Below are positions 10,775-22,500 of a DNA stretch of 64,000 nucleotides, in pieces. The DNA is taken from assembly GCA_963969365.1 (NCBI GenBank), contig OZ017750.1, positions 1,178,001 through 1,242,000 of the forward strand, written 5' to 3'. Below the pieces are notes generated by a model that worked only from the letters and a program-made list of their open reading frames with translations, made no database searches and was not told the origin of the DNA. The first letter of the stretch is position 1. Every line of letters begins with the position of its first letter. Origin of the DNA: Asterochloris sp. CNOR1 (lineage: Eukaryota; Chlorophyta; Trebouxiophyceae; Trebouxiales; Trebouxiaceae). Both the position numbers and the translations under genes were made by a program.

Positions 10775-12119
10775 TTACGCAGACCGTGCCTGCATAACAA
10801 ATTTTTCATAGCCATTGGGCACAAACCAATTCGAAAAGTCTTCAGACTGACGCAGTTGGGTCATGTGGGGAGCCATCTTCTCTAGAAGCGGGTCATGGAG
10901 GTGTGGGCCAGATGCCAGCATGCTGCGGTCAAAAACTGTGTAGGGCTGTCCATCCATTGTGGTGACTCGGCCCCCAGCTTCACGTACTAGCGGTACTCCA
11001 GCTGCACAGTCCCAGGGCTTCAGCAGAAATTCCCAGTATGCATCTGACATGCCTGCTGCAACATGGCACAGATCCACCTGCAGCCAGCATTGCATACTTG
11101 CGTGCAACATGTGACTGAGCTACATCCCAAGCAGGAACAGCAGATCACAAACGGGCTGCTTACCGCAGCTGCACCCAGCCGCCGGACACCCCTGCTGGCA
11201 TCTGTCAACTCTTTGAAGAGCTCCATGTTGGTTTGCCAGGGGGCCCCATGGTCATACCCGAAGCCAGTCACCAGAAGGGACTGCCCCAGGTTTGATGTCT
11301 GAGTGACGTTCAGGGCACAATCATTGCAGGTAGCACCACCGCCCTCTGAGGCAGTATAGAGACGCTGCATCCAGGACCCGAGTCCCCCACTGAACTCGAC
11401 AACTGCTGCAGCCACTGGAGCTGCCCGCCACAGCACTGCTTGAAACAAGGCATCGTTACTGGGCTTCATGAGGCTGGATCCTTGTGTGGTGGGCCCTCAC
11501 CTGCTACTGAGACTGCAAAACTTGGATAACTTGAGGCAAAATTGGTTGTACCTGCAGGAAGCAACATGTTGATGGCTGAGGGGGAGGTAGCTGGGCATGC
11601 TGGCCAGCGTGAGAAGTGCTTGCCATCCAAGGGATCAATGGCCCACAAGAACTCGCTGTCGGCATTGCCTGACATGCCACCCTCCTCGCCCAAGAAGCCA
11701 TGATCAGGGCACTCCCGCTGCAACACCTGCACAGGGCAGCCCTGCATCTGATCCCTGCAGGGGCTAGGCAGCCCACACAGCGGCAGTACTGACCTCCAAG
11801 ATGGCAGCCTCGCTTGCTTTGTCTGTGTTGGTCACTAGATCTGCAACGCCCTTGAATTCGATGCGGCGTGGTTGGTCCACATTGCTCTGCACAACCTGTG
11901 CCCAAACAGTTACACCTCAGAGCCTGTTTATGTGCATCGAGCAGAAGGAGGTGAGTGCATGACCTGTGCCCCAGCCTGAGCAGCTGTTGTGGCTACTGTC
12001 AGCAGCTCGGTATATTTGTTGCTGGCCATCACCATGCCTGAGGACCTCCTCCTGGGTCTGCAGTGAAATCTTATACATGGGCTGAGCCTGGGTGGCAAAC
12101 TAGTCTGGATGCAGGCCAT
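10775..12119 (-). CDS. IMPL1: chloroplast inositol-monophosphatase-like phosphatase IMPL1, six exons
   Basis: IMPL1 is the plastid member of the Mg2+-dependent inositol monophosphatase family and hydrolyses myo-inositol phosphates and related sugar phosphates. Exons are 12119-11964, 11895-11794, 11726-11624, 11551-11501, 11435-11164 and 11077-10775, totalling 329 codons with consistent phases. The N-terminus is basic and Ser/Pro-rich (MACIQTSLPPRLSPCIRF), consistent with a transit peptide. Catalytic motifs are intact: the GEEGG metal-binding Glu, WAIDPLDGTTNFA with the two metal-ligand Asp residues, and LKPWDCAAGVPLVREAGG near the C-terminus. The RGVRRLGAAAVD and SMLASGPHLH stretches follow plant IMPL1 rather than IMPL2 or VTC4. 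Intron 3, between 11624 and 11551, is GC-AG and splits the Gly codon of DPLDG. Confidence 0.93.
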
Positions 12120-13573
12120 CTGAAGATCTTCAACTCCATGGCGTGACCAATCGCCTTGACCAATCGCCTCCCGACGCACACTGGTTCTTTCTTCGCATTG
12201 CTGGCAGGCCCAGGGCAAGCTCCACTGCAGCAGGCCAGGAGGTCAGCTCCTCAAATTAGGAGGGCACATCGCCACTGCGGCACATTGGGCAGGGAGGTAA
12301 GCCTCATGTTTGTGCTTGCAGTGCATGCGTTGAAGCTTCATCCAGGGCAAATTGGCTGTGAAGCTGTCCAGGGTTAGCCATGCATTGGTGGAATCAAGTC
12401 AGATGGTGGCAAGCTGCCCCACAGAGAGTTGCGAGTCCAGCTGGCAGCAGCAGACCTGCGCACCAAAGCCGCTGTGGGCGCTGCTAAGCGGTCTGCACAA
12501 ATATAGCTGGCTGCTGCACAGCGGCGGCGGGCCAACGAGGCAGAGCATGCCAAAATGGCTGCCAGCCCGCAGGTGAGGGCGCTGCACAGCTATGCACTCT
12601 GCTGACTGCCGTTGCTCAGTGACAGGCCAGCACAGCGCTTTGCCTGCTCCAAAACAATGTGTGCCCACTGCAGCGTGCCCACTGCAGCGTGAGGCTGGGC
12701 ACATTAGCTGCCGCCAAGTGCTGTAAGAAGCTGGTATGCAAGGCCAAAAAGGAAGATGATGAGCTGCAGAGCCAGCCACAGGAAGCTTTGCAGCAGGCAC
12801 AGGAGCAGTGTGTGAAAGCAGCTTTGCAGCAGAGAAGCCTGCAGGGGGTCAGCCCAGCTGGGCGAGGCATGACAATATTGTCTGCTAGTCCCAGCTGACT
12901 GCACCGACGTTGACACATGATCGTGCAGGCCGCGGTGCAGCGTTTCAAGCTGACAGAGACGCCCATGCAGTGGCAGCGGCGTGCTGAACAGCAACAGAGA
13001 CGCTGACGTGCTGACGACTGGTTAAGCAGGCAGGACGGTGGGGTGATGCTGTCACGCCTCTGACAGACCTGCATGAGATGCAAGCTGGTGCAACCCTTCA
13101 AACTTGCCTCCAGGCAAAGTGTAGTTTGGTAGTAGCCGTCCTGACGTCCCACTGCCCGTCTCAACATACCAGTCGCATTGGGGCTGCCTTTGGTGACTCC
13201 TTAAGCAGCCCTGACAAGGTCTGCAGGTGAGACCCGGCTCATCAGGGATCAGCATGATGTTTTCCAGTGGTGTTCAGCAACTGTGGATGTGGGCACCTGC
13301 TGCAGGGACACAAGACTCTATGGACTCATTGGTCGTAGCAGATGCCCACTTTGCTTACTGCTAAGGCTTGAAGGCTCAGAAAGCACCCCTGCATGATGAG
13401 GATGGAGTTGACTGCTGCTGCCGACTGCTTATTTTACAAAAATCCCGAACGCTTGCCTCACCCAGCCACGCCTGATTGGGTCTGCCGCAGATAGCAGGCG
13501 CTTGAGCAGCGCTTGAACAGACGTGAAGCTACAGAATGCAGCTGTGAGCGGCTGGCCAGCTCAAGCACTCCAC
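12120..13573. other. 1.45 kb without a confident gene
   Basis: This stretch holds the IMPL1 promoter and the upstream region of the dynein gene. Plus-strand Ala/Gln/Arg-rich frames near 12400-12580, 12690-12840 and 12937-13005 look coding in composition (QALQQAQEQ-like helices). They do not join cleanly: a TAG at about 12502 interrupts the first, and no intron long enough would remove it. They may be exons of a small unrecognised gene, a decayed gene, or chance. A 14-nt unit (GTGCCCACTGCAGC) is repeated in tandem near 12661-12689. Confidence 0.3.
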
Positions 13574-16500
13574 ATGGCGGATCAGAGGGTGCAGTGGATC
13601 AGGACCAAGGCCTGCAACGGCCTGGGGATTGACCAGGATTTGTTTGATGCCTGTGCCAGTGATGTCGAGGCGCAGCAAGACCTGGCAGGCTTTCTGGACG
13701 GAGGTACGTGTAGCTTCTGGTCCTGCAGTTATGCCATCAGGCGAGACACCAAGGTGTACATGCATGAATGTGCATGGTGCCTGGTGCAGGGACACATGCA
13801 TCTGTGCTATTTGTCTACCTGGATACAGTCACCGTCATGCCTACCAGGGCTGCAGCAAGGTAATGACGAGCAGCAATGAGAGGAGGAGTGGTGCGGTCAC
13901 GATGGAGTGCAAGAATCACTAACATATGCAACTTCTGCCCTGCAGTCCCATCATGGCCATCAACAGTGCTGGAGCGCCTATGGGGCTCACAGGTCATGCC
14001 TTGTGTCAGCTTGAGTGCCTGTAGAAGCCCCTGTGTCTCAAATTGTCATTGCGCCAGCTGCAGATACTTCAGTGGCAGGCAGCCTAGATGCGCAGGAGAC
14101 TGCAGAAGTGCCTGGAAGCACTGTGGACGGGTCTGCTGTAGACAGCAGCAGCCCTGCAGAGCCGCCTGCAGCGACGCCTGAAGAGGCAGCAGGGCTCTCT
14201 GTGTATGAAGGCCCACCTGCAGCAGCCCCAGTCAGTGCACCATCTGCAGCAGCAGGTTCCCTGCAGGCTGCTGCTGCAGATGGTGAGCCCGCGCCCATCC
14301 CGCAGGCTGCCGCGGTGCAGGGGGCTGTCTCAAAGGCTGCAGCCACCAAGCAGGTGGTGCTGGGGCCTTGCTGCCATGATGTGTCCGTGGAAGGGTGTGA
14401 GGCTGCGTCCCAATGGTGGCTGCATCCCTGTGGTGTTGCCCTGCGGTCTGCTGTGTAGCCTGGCTGTGCCATGGGGTCTCACACATGTGTGAAGGCAGCC
14501 AATGCAGATCCTGATTTGCAAGGTTCTGCTTGTGTGCAGGTGGTGCGCATGTGCATGTCACACCTGCCAGACATCAGCGAGCGCTGCGAGGCTGTCTATT
14601 TTCTGCGTAACACCCCGGCCGTGCTGGTAGCCACCGACATGGACAAGCAGGTAGACTATGGCGTCGTTACTCAGGGGCCCTTGCTGAAGATGCTGGAGCA
14701 GGTGAGCAGCAGGGTCCATTCAGCTACCAGTTGCTGTTTAGCAGCATGTGAAGCACGACCAGGGGCAATCAACCACCTCATGACGGCACTGCAGGTGCTG
14801 TCCAGCGTCTTCGTGCCGCTGCTGGTGAAGAAGGTGGGGGCCAGCAAGGGCCTGGCAGGCATGTGGGACGCACAGGGCACTCCCAGCGCACTGTCTGAAT
14901 TCCTGGGGGACCTCAACAAGTTCGTCAGCCAGGTGCACAACACCCAACAGCAGCTGACAGGTGAGCAATATAGCACCGTGCTGTGTTGTGATTGCAGGCA
15001 GGCAGCAAGCTGGCCCTCTTGCTCATCCTGCCAGATGCCAGGCCAAGACCATGCAGACCACTTTTTTGTCCTTCTCTGTGCGGTCTCCCAGGCAGACATC
15101 CGTGCCGTGCTGTGCCGCAGGTGACCTGCACCTGGTCATGCCCAGTCTATTTGTGGAGGATGTGGAGCTGGCGGCCCGCGACGATGACCTGGTGCAGGAC
15201 CTTGAACACTCCGTCTCAGAGTGGAGCCTGGTGCTGGGCGAGGTCATGCAGCGGGAGTCTGAGAAGCATCCCAGTGGCACTGGGCCCCTTGCAGGTGCGC
15301 TTGCTGCTTGGCTGTGTTTTGCTGCCCTGTGCAGCACCCTTGCAGCCAGTTGAGTGCATTTTTCTGGATCTGTCCTCTGAGTACTCGTCCTTCAGCATAA
15401 TGGCAGCAGCCCTGCACCTTGCCTCACTGAACTGTGTTGTTGCCTTGCAGAGGTAGACTTCTGGCGGCACCGTAACACAGCCCTCAGCAGCCTCTACGAG
15501 CAGCTCAACCTGCCTGCAGTGAAGACCTACATGTCCGTGCTTGAGGTTGGCAGCAGCGATCAGAACCTGCTGGCCAGCTTCAAGACACACTTCACAGAGT
15601 TAAAGAAGGTGAGCCCTGCATGCTGATCATTCTGAGGCTGTCCTCTTGCACCCATGCCTGCTGCTGGGCAGGACCCCTTGGCATATTCCTGTGCTCCTGT
15701 CAGGGGTTCACAGCTATACTGCTGGCAGCCTGTCTTGATGAAGCGTCCTGTTATGTCCCTCCTGGTGCCTGTGCTGCAGCTCACTCTAGAGGCTCGTGAC
15801 AATCTGAAGTTCTTGACCACCCTTGAGCGGCACTTCAAGAATATCATGTATGGGCCCCTGCCTGGCATTTTGGACACCCTGCCGCCCATGATGAACGCCC
15901 TGCGTATGGTCTGGATCATCAGCAGGCACTACAGTGATGATGTGACTATGGGGGCACTCTTTCAGCGAGTGGCGCAGGAGATCGGGGACCGGGTGGAAGC
16001 AACTATTGATCTCCAGGTGGGCATGTTCGCTGGCCCTGCTGGGCTTGCTGCTGCATGCATGGCATGCTTGCCTCCAGGATACTTCCAGCCGGGCCTTACC
16101 AGCCGCCACAGGTCTGTTAGCTGCCTCTGCGGGACGCTCTATGCTTGTGGCAGGCTCTTGCCGACCCATGTGTCTTGGCTTGCCTGGCCGACCTTCACAG
16201 GCCTGCTAGGCTTGTGCAGCTGACTAGCTCTGTGCTCAAGGCCTGCCCCTGCCTCCAGAACACAGTGCCCGGACGGCGCAACGACAGCCTCTTGCTAGGT
16301 GCCGCGGGGATTTCTGCCCCATGCATGGCCTGCTCATGCCTTCAGCATCTGCCGCCCAGGCGGCGACAGGCCTGCTATTTAGCTCTGCACGAATGCAGAA
16401 CAGTGCCAGTTTAAGCAGGTGTGTGCAACCATTGCTGACTGACTGTGTTCCCCTGCCGCTGTAGACGCTTTTCAAGGTGTCCCCAGCTGCGGCTGTGGAC

Positions 16501-19500
16501 ATTCTCAAGGTGGCCAAGAGCGTGCTGGAGCACTGGTATGCCACCTACATGCAAGTGCGCGAGAAGATTGAGATCAGCGGCAGGGACGCGCGCTGGGAGT
16601 TCAGCAAGCAGATGTTATTTGAGCGGACCAACTTTATGGTACGTGCCTGTCACTAGCCCAACACCCATTGCAGCTGGTGTCAATCATGAGGGCTTGCTGC
16701 TGGATCTCGTCCTTCTGAAAGGCATTGCGGCACGTCCATTCTCGTTGCGATTGACTGATGCCCATGCAGGTTGACGTCTGCAGCGACTTGACAGACATGG
16801 TGGAGGTCATTGACGACTTTCACAAGTTCTTGGGCCCTGAGTTGAAGGCAGTCACTGGTGACACCCAGGTATGCGCTCCACATAAGCTTGTTGCTGCAGT
16901 AGATTCTCATGACCTGCAGGAGCCAACACTGGCCTGACCTGCAGCATGCTACGGGCTGCTGGCGGGTAGGCTATGCCCTGAAGGTGTCTTATGATGCTGT
17001 AGGGCATCGATCTTGTGAATAGCCGTGTCCAAGCCATGGTCGTGCAGCTAGAGTCGGTGGATTTCAATGTTTTCGAAAAGGCGGCAGCTGCCCAGTGGCA
17101 AGCTGCCAAGAAGGCCTTCATGAGTAGCAGTGACCACATCAAGGAGGCCACCAGGGAGCTCATCGACACCTCCTTCAGGTGTGTATGCTGCAGCAATGCT
17201 CCTTTTCAAGCCAACCATGGGCTTCTCAGCTTTAGCAGTCCCATCAGGAGTGCAGGCAGCCCCGGCTGACCCCTCCCCATCATAGCAGATCCTGACTGAT
17301 TCCCTTCACCTTGCAGGAAGCTGCGAAGTGCAGAGGCTGCCTTTGAGCTGCTGGAGAACTTCAAGTCCATCAAGTCGCAGGGCGCCATCCGCAAGCAGAT
17401 GATGAACAAGATGAATGACATCCTGCAGCAGTTCAGCAGAGAAATCGATGCCACTGCAGCCATTTTTGATTCCATGAAGGTGAGCAGCAGAGCTTGCGGC
17501 TGGTATGGTTCAAACTGCCATCTAGCTTGCTGTACAGCACAAGATGGCCTGCAGGGTGATCCCCCAGTGACCCGCAACCAGCCTCCTGTCGCGGGCGCAA
17601 TCAAGTGGGAGCGCTCCCTCTTTCAGCGTGTCAAACAAACCAAGCAGAAGCTTGACACGGTGGAAAAGGAGCTGATGGCAGATGAGGGTGGGCAGCAGGT
17701 GGGTGCTCTGTAAGGTGCCCAAGCTTTTGCTGTGCTGGGTTGCATCGCTTCATGGTTTCTGGTCGGCCACCAATTTTTCTGCTGCTCTCCTCTGTTGCAG
17801 GTCCATGCCAAGTACATTGCTCTGGCACGCTCAATGCAAGGCTTTGAGAAGCACTGGTTCAACCAGTGGCAGGAGAAGATCGATCAGCTTGCTGTGCTGC
17901 ACCTGAAGCAGCCCATCCTGAAGGAGGATCCTGAGACCAAGAGGTCTGCTATTTTGCAACATGAAGTTGCCTCATGCTCAGCTGCACAGCCTGCATGGCC
18001 CTGAATCTGTCAGTGTCTCACCCATGCTGCGTGCCTGCAGGGTCAGCGTCAACTTCAGCATGCAGCTCATCAAGCTGATCAGGGAGACAAGATACCTGGA
18101 CCGCATGGGCTTCAACATCCCAGAGATTGCCCTAAATGTGACCCTGCAGGAGGAAAAGTACTACTCCTGTACCGATGGACTGGCCAATATGCTTGACCAG
18201 TACTACCAGGTGACAGCAGCACCCGTTGCAGCTTCTGCAGGCGCATCCTCAGCATGTGCTGTTGTTGGCGGGCAGCATTATTGTCCAGCTGTAAGGTGGT
18301 CAGGGCACCTGCTCAGCTGCTGCACTCACTTGCCTCAATCATGTGCTATCGTGCAGGTGACAGAGCAGCTGACAGGTGTGGAGCAGCACCTGCTGTCCCA
18401 GCGCCTGGCCCAGCTGCGAACAGCGCTGAATCCAGGCTTCAGCCCCCTCAACTGGAACTCACTTGGCATCCCTGACTTTGTGGCATCTTGCAACAAGGTA
18501 AACATGCTCAAGCTGACTTCGCTGTTGTTCAGCTCAATGGTAACAAAGCAGCAGGCACACTGCAGACAATCATGCAGTCTGAGGCGCAGGTGACTGTCAT
18601 GGAAACGTTGGCGACGGCCCAAAACAGCTGCAGCTTCTGAGCATGATTGCTCAAGGAAAGTCAGTGACAGCACTGTGACCTCTGCAGGCAATCACTGAGT
18701 TCCAGTCCCTGATGAACCAGGTTCAGAAGAGCTCCAGCATCATTGAAAAGGTGGTGCATGCCATCGCCAATGCCAGGATTGTGCAGGAACCATCCAACTC
18801 AGACAGTTGTGACATCATGGATCTGCAAGAGTTTTATGAGGTCATGGAGCGCCACAGGATGGAGGTGAGGTGCTGTGTCTGCAACGTCAGTCATGCTCAC
18901 GCAATTGCGTCGCCCTCAACCTGGTACTCCTCAGCTTCTGAGGCCAGCTGGAGCCTTTCCTGCATGCCTGGGCGGCCAACGTCCTGCTGCAGCCTGCACT
19001 CTGCCTGAGCAGGAGCTGTCCAGTAAATGCAGCTTGATGTGGCCACAGCTGCTGAGACATGTTGTGCATCTGATGTATGTGATCTGTGCCCCTGTGCTGC
19101 CTGCGCATGTGCTAGTGCGCCTGTGCCATGCATGCAGGTGGTGGAGGATCTGGTCAAGAAGCACAAAACCATCGGCCCCCTGCTGCGCAAGGTGGAGGAG
19201 ACTGTGACGGGGACCAACACCGGAAAGTCCCCACAGCTGGCCAGCTACTATGCCCACTGGGAGCGCAGCATCTTCAACGCCCTGAACGCTATGGTGCAAC
19301 AAGGCATGCGCACGCTGGTGGCCATGCTCAGCGCTCGGAACGCTAAGCGAGCTGCCGCAGCTGGGCAGCCAAAAAAGGCCCCTCTCTTCAAGGCAATCAC
19401 TGGTGCACAGCTCTTCTCTGCATGTGCAGCAGGGCTGCAGCAGAGGTGCTGCTGCTGCTCCCTGTCATTTGCCAGCCTGGCGGTTGCTGCCTGTTAGCAA

Positions 19501-22500
19501 AGTCTTGCAGCAGCTACATACAGTACTTGGGCAGGCTGATGGCCACCTCTGCTGGCCTTCAGGTCGCAATGTCCCTCAATGCGCCTGAGATTGTGGTGCA
19601 GCCCAGCATCAATGACGCCAAGAAGGTGCTGGGCCGTCTGGCCCGCAACTTAGTGGAGTGCAGCAAGCCATTTGTGCGATGGATGGATGGGACCTGCATC
19701 GAGGCCCCAGAAATCCGGGGGGCTGCTGAGGATGATGAGCCCTTTGTGCACAACTTCTTCCTAGATGTCTCCCAAAACCCTCAGATTGTGAAGACCATGC
19801 TGGCGCTGACGCACAGCATACAGAAGGTCATCTTCAGCTTCAACAGGTGAGAGGGGCAGCTGTCACAGGACTGCGCATCTACTCAGCTCAAGGAAGCCTT
19901 GCATGACCCAGACCAACCCAAAGCATTGCTTGGTCAACCTGTTCCCTGCACAGCTGTCCCCTGCATGCTGCACCCCTGCCAAGCTGAGCACTGCCATGAC
20001 AGGTATGTTGAGAGTTGGAAGCGTCACCAGAGCCTGTGGAAGACAGAGAAAGCCAGCGTGCTGGACAAGTTCAAGGTCAAGCGGCCCAGCAACGCCAGCT
20101 TTGAGGAGAAGCTGGCCAAATACAACAAGTTGGCTGGCGAGATCTGGGACCAGGTGCAGCGCCATTGTGGCCGTGCGCCCTGTGTTGAGGCTGTATTTTG
20201 CTTGGCAACTGACAATCTCTTGCATTGCTTGATATTGCATGCCTGGACCTCTTCCCTGGGTATATGCATCACAGGCTTGGTGTTGAGTAACATATGTGCT
20301 GCTGGTCTGCAGTCCAACGACTTTGATCTGGAGTTTGTGCGCATTGGCTGCCGGGGCCTGGCTGCAGCAGTGCGCGACGAAGCATTGGGGTGGGTGCGCG
20401 CGCTGCGAGAAGTCATGGGCGAGCTGGATGCCCAGAGCATGCAGGTGATGCTTCTGAGAGCCTTTAATGCCCCCATGCGCAGCAGTGTACAATGGGACAT
20501 GGTGTTGGCTATAAAACCTATGGTGACTGCATGTCTGGCAGGCAGTATTCTGCCATTGTCACAAATGCCAGCAGAAGTCTGGCATCAGATACAGCCCTTG
20601 GCAAATCAAAGCATCAAACCATGCAGGGGCTCAGCAGCCTGCAGACTTTTCTGCAGCACCTATATGCTGCCTGCAATGCTACTCAAGTCTGCCACCTATG
20701 GGAGAACGCCAGGCTTGCTGAGATACATGACATGTGCAGAGACTGCGGGAGGACATGTCTGCACTGGACAGCGGGCTGCGCCGCACCCCTGAGAATCTTG
20801 AGGACCTCAAAGGTGTTCTGAACGTTATTGCAACCATTCGGAGCACCAGCATGAAGATGGAACTGCAATACAGCGACCTGGAGGAGAGGTGCAGGTCAGC
20901 AACTGCCTGCCAGTGGTGACATTGCTGGCACCTGAAGTGAGCAGGCTCTTCCCACTGTTGCCCTGACGAGCTGGGCCCAGGACTGCGCAGTGAGCATGCT
21001 GGTGCCTCTGCTCTGCAGGACTTGCCTGCTGTATGCGACTCCCAGCACGCAGCAGCCCCTGCAGCACCAGTATGACGAGGCCTGCACCCTGCGCCATACT
21101 TGGAAGGGCCTCATTGAGCTGGCAGGCACCGTAGACTGGAGTTTGTCAGATACCAAGCTCAAGTTCTCTGAGACTACCCGCCAGCAGGTTGACTCCAGGC
21201 TCTGTTGCAGTGCCACATTGTTGTCTCTGCTGCATGTTGATCTGCCTGAAGAATGAAAAGGTCACGCCTCCCAGCCACTGAACTGGTGTGCAGGTCAAAG
21301 CCTTCACGAGCGTCACAGTGGAGTTCTTGCAGCGCTTCAAAGCCGATGGGCCTGGCATTCCTGGCATTGAGCTTGCCAAGGCTTATGAACGCTTGAAGCA
21401 ACTGCAGGTGTGCAAATAGACTGGCTACATGCTAGCATTGCCATGCCATAAGCAGCCACTGCAGCCCATGCAGCTGTGGCAGCGTACATCCTTCTGTCAC
21501 TGTTGTGCATATCAGCTTGAATGTTGAGAGGCTGTGCTGCCACCCAAAAGCATTCTGTGCCTGTGCCTGCAGGAGGAAATGGACCAGCTAAGCCACCAGC
21601 GGGAGCAGCTGGTGCTGGCCGAAAAGCTGTTTGACATGGACATCACAGGCTACCCTGATCTTGCACAGGTGGGGGCAAAGGTTGGATGCTAAGTGCTGAC
21701 GGTCCTGTGGTGCGTGCTGACTACTCAAATGGCCATTCTGATGAGCTGCAGGCAGAGTCAGAGCTCAAGAAGCTACAGCAGATCTATTCCGTCTATGCTG
21801 AGCATGTCAGCAATGTGCGCCAGTACTCTGAGCTGCTCTGGGCAGATCTTGATCTCAAGAAGATGGTGACAGGCACAGAGGAGGTGGCCAGAAAGCTCAG
21901 AGAGCTAAAGCATCTCAAGCTGCTGCCTGCCTTTGAGGCTGTGGAGAGGGAGATCCAGGGTTTCCAGAGCAGCCTGCCCCTCATGCAAGAGCTGCGCAAC
22001 GACGCTCTGCGGAAGCGTCATTGGGATCAGCTCATGACCGTCACAGGTGCGCCTGTGCCTCCAGGCCGGCTGGCTCACACATAGGGAGCCACATCATCTT
22101 CCCAGCCTGCAGACAGTCAATCTTTTGCCGTCCAATGACACAAGTTGTCGGAGTCTGCCCATCAACAGTGCCCACCCCCAGCACAGCTTTGCTTCACAGG
22201 CCATGCTGAGCAGCAATTTGGCAGGCAGGGTCACCCTGGCTTCAGCCACCTTGTGTTACTGCTGTGCAGAGCAAAAGTTTGACATGGACCCCAAGACCTT
22301 CACGCTTGGCAAGATGTTCGCCATGCAGCTGCACAAGTTTGCTGCTGACATCTCAGTGATCTGCTCAGCTGCCACAAAAGAGCTGACCATTGAGCAGGAG
22401 CTGAAGAAGCTCAGTGACGTGTGGAAGGAGCAGAAGTTTGACCTTTTCAAGTACTCCAAGGGCATGAGTGATGACAAGGGCTGGGTCCTCCGGGGTGAGC

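Noticed and set aside
12499-12520. A tiny intron that would remove the TAG in the Ala-rich frame near 12502
   Set aside because: It would be about 17 nt, far below the 70-nt introns of the neighbouring genes.
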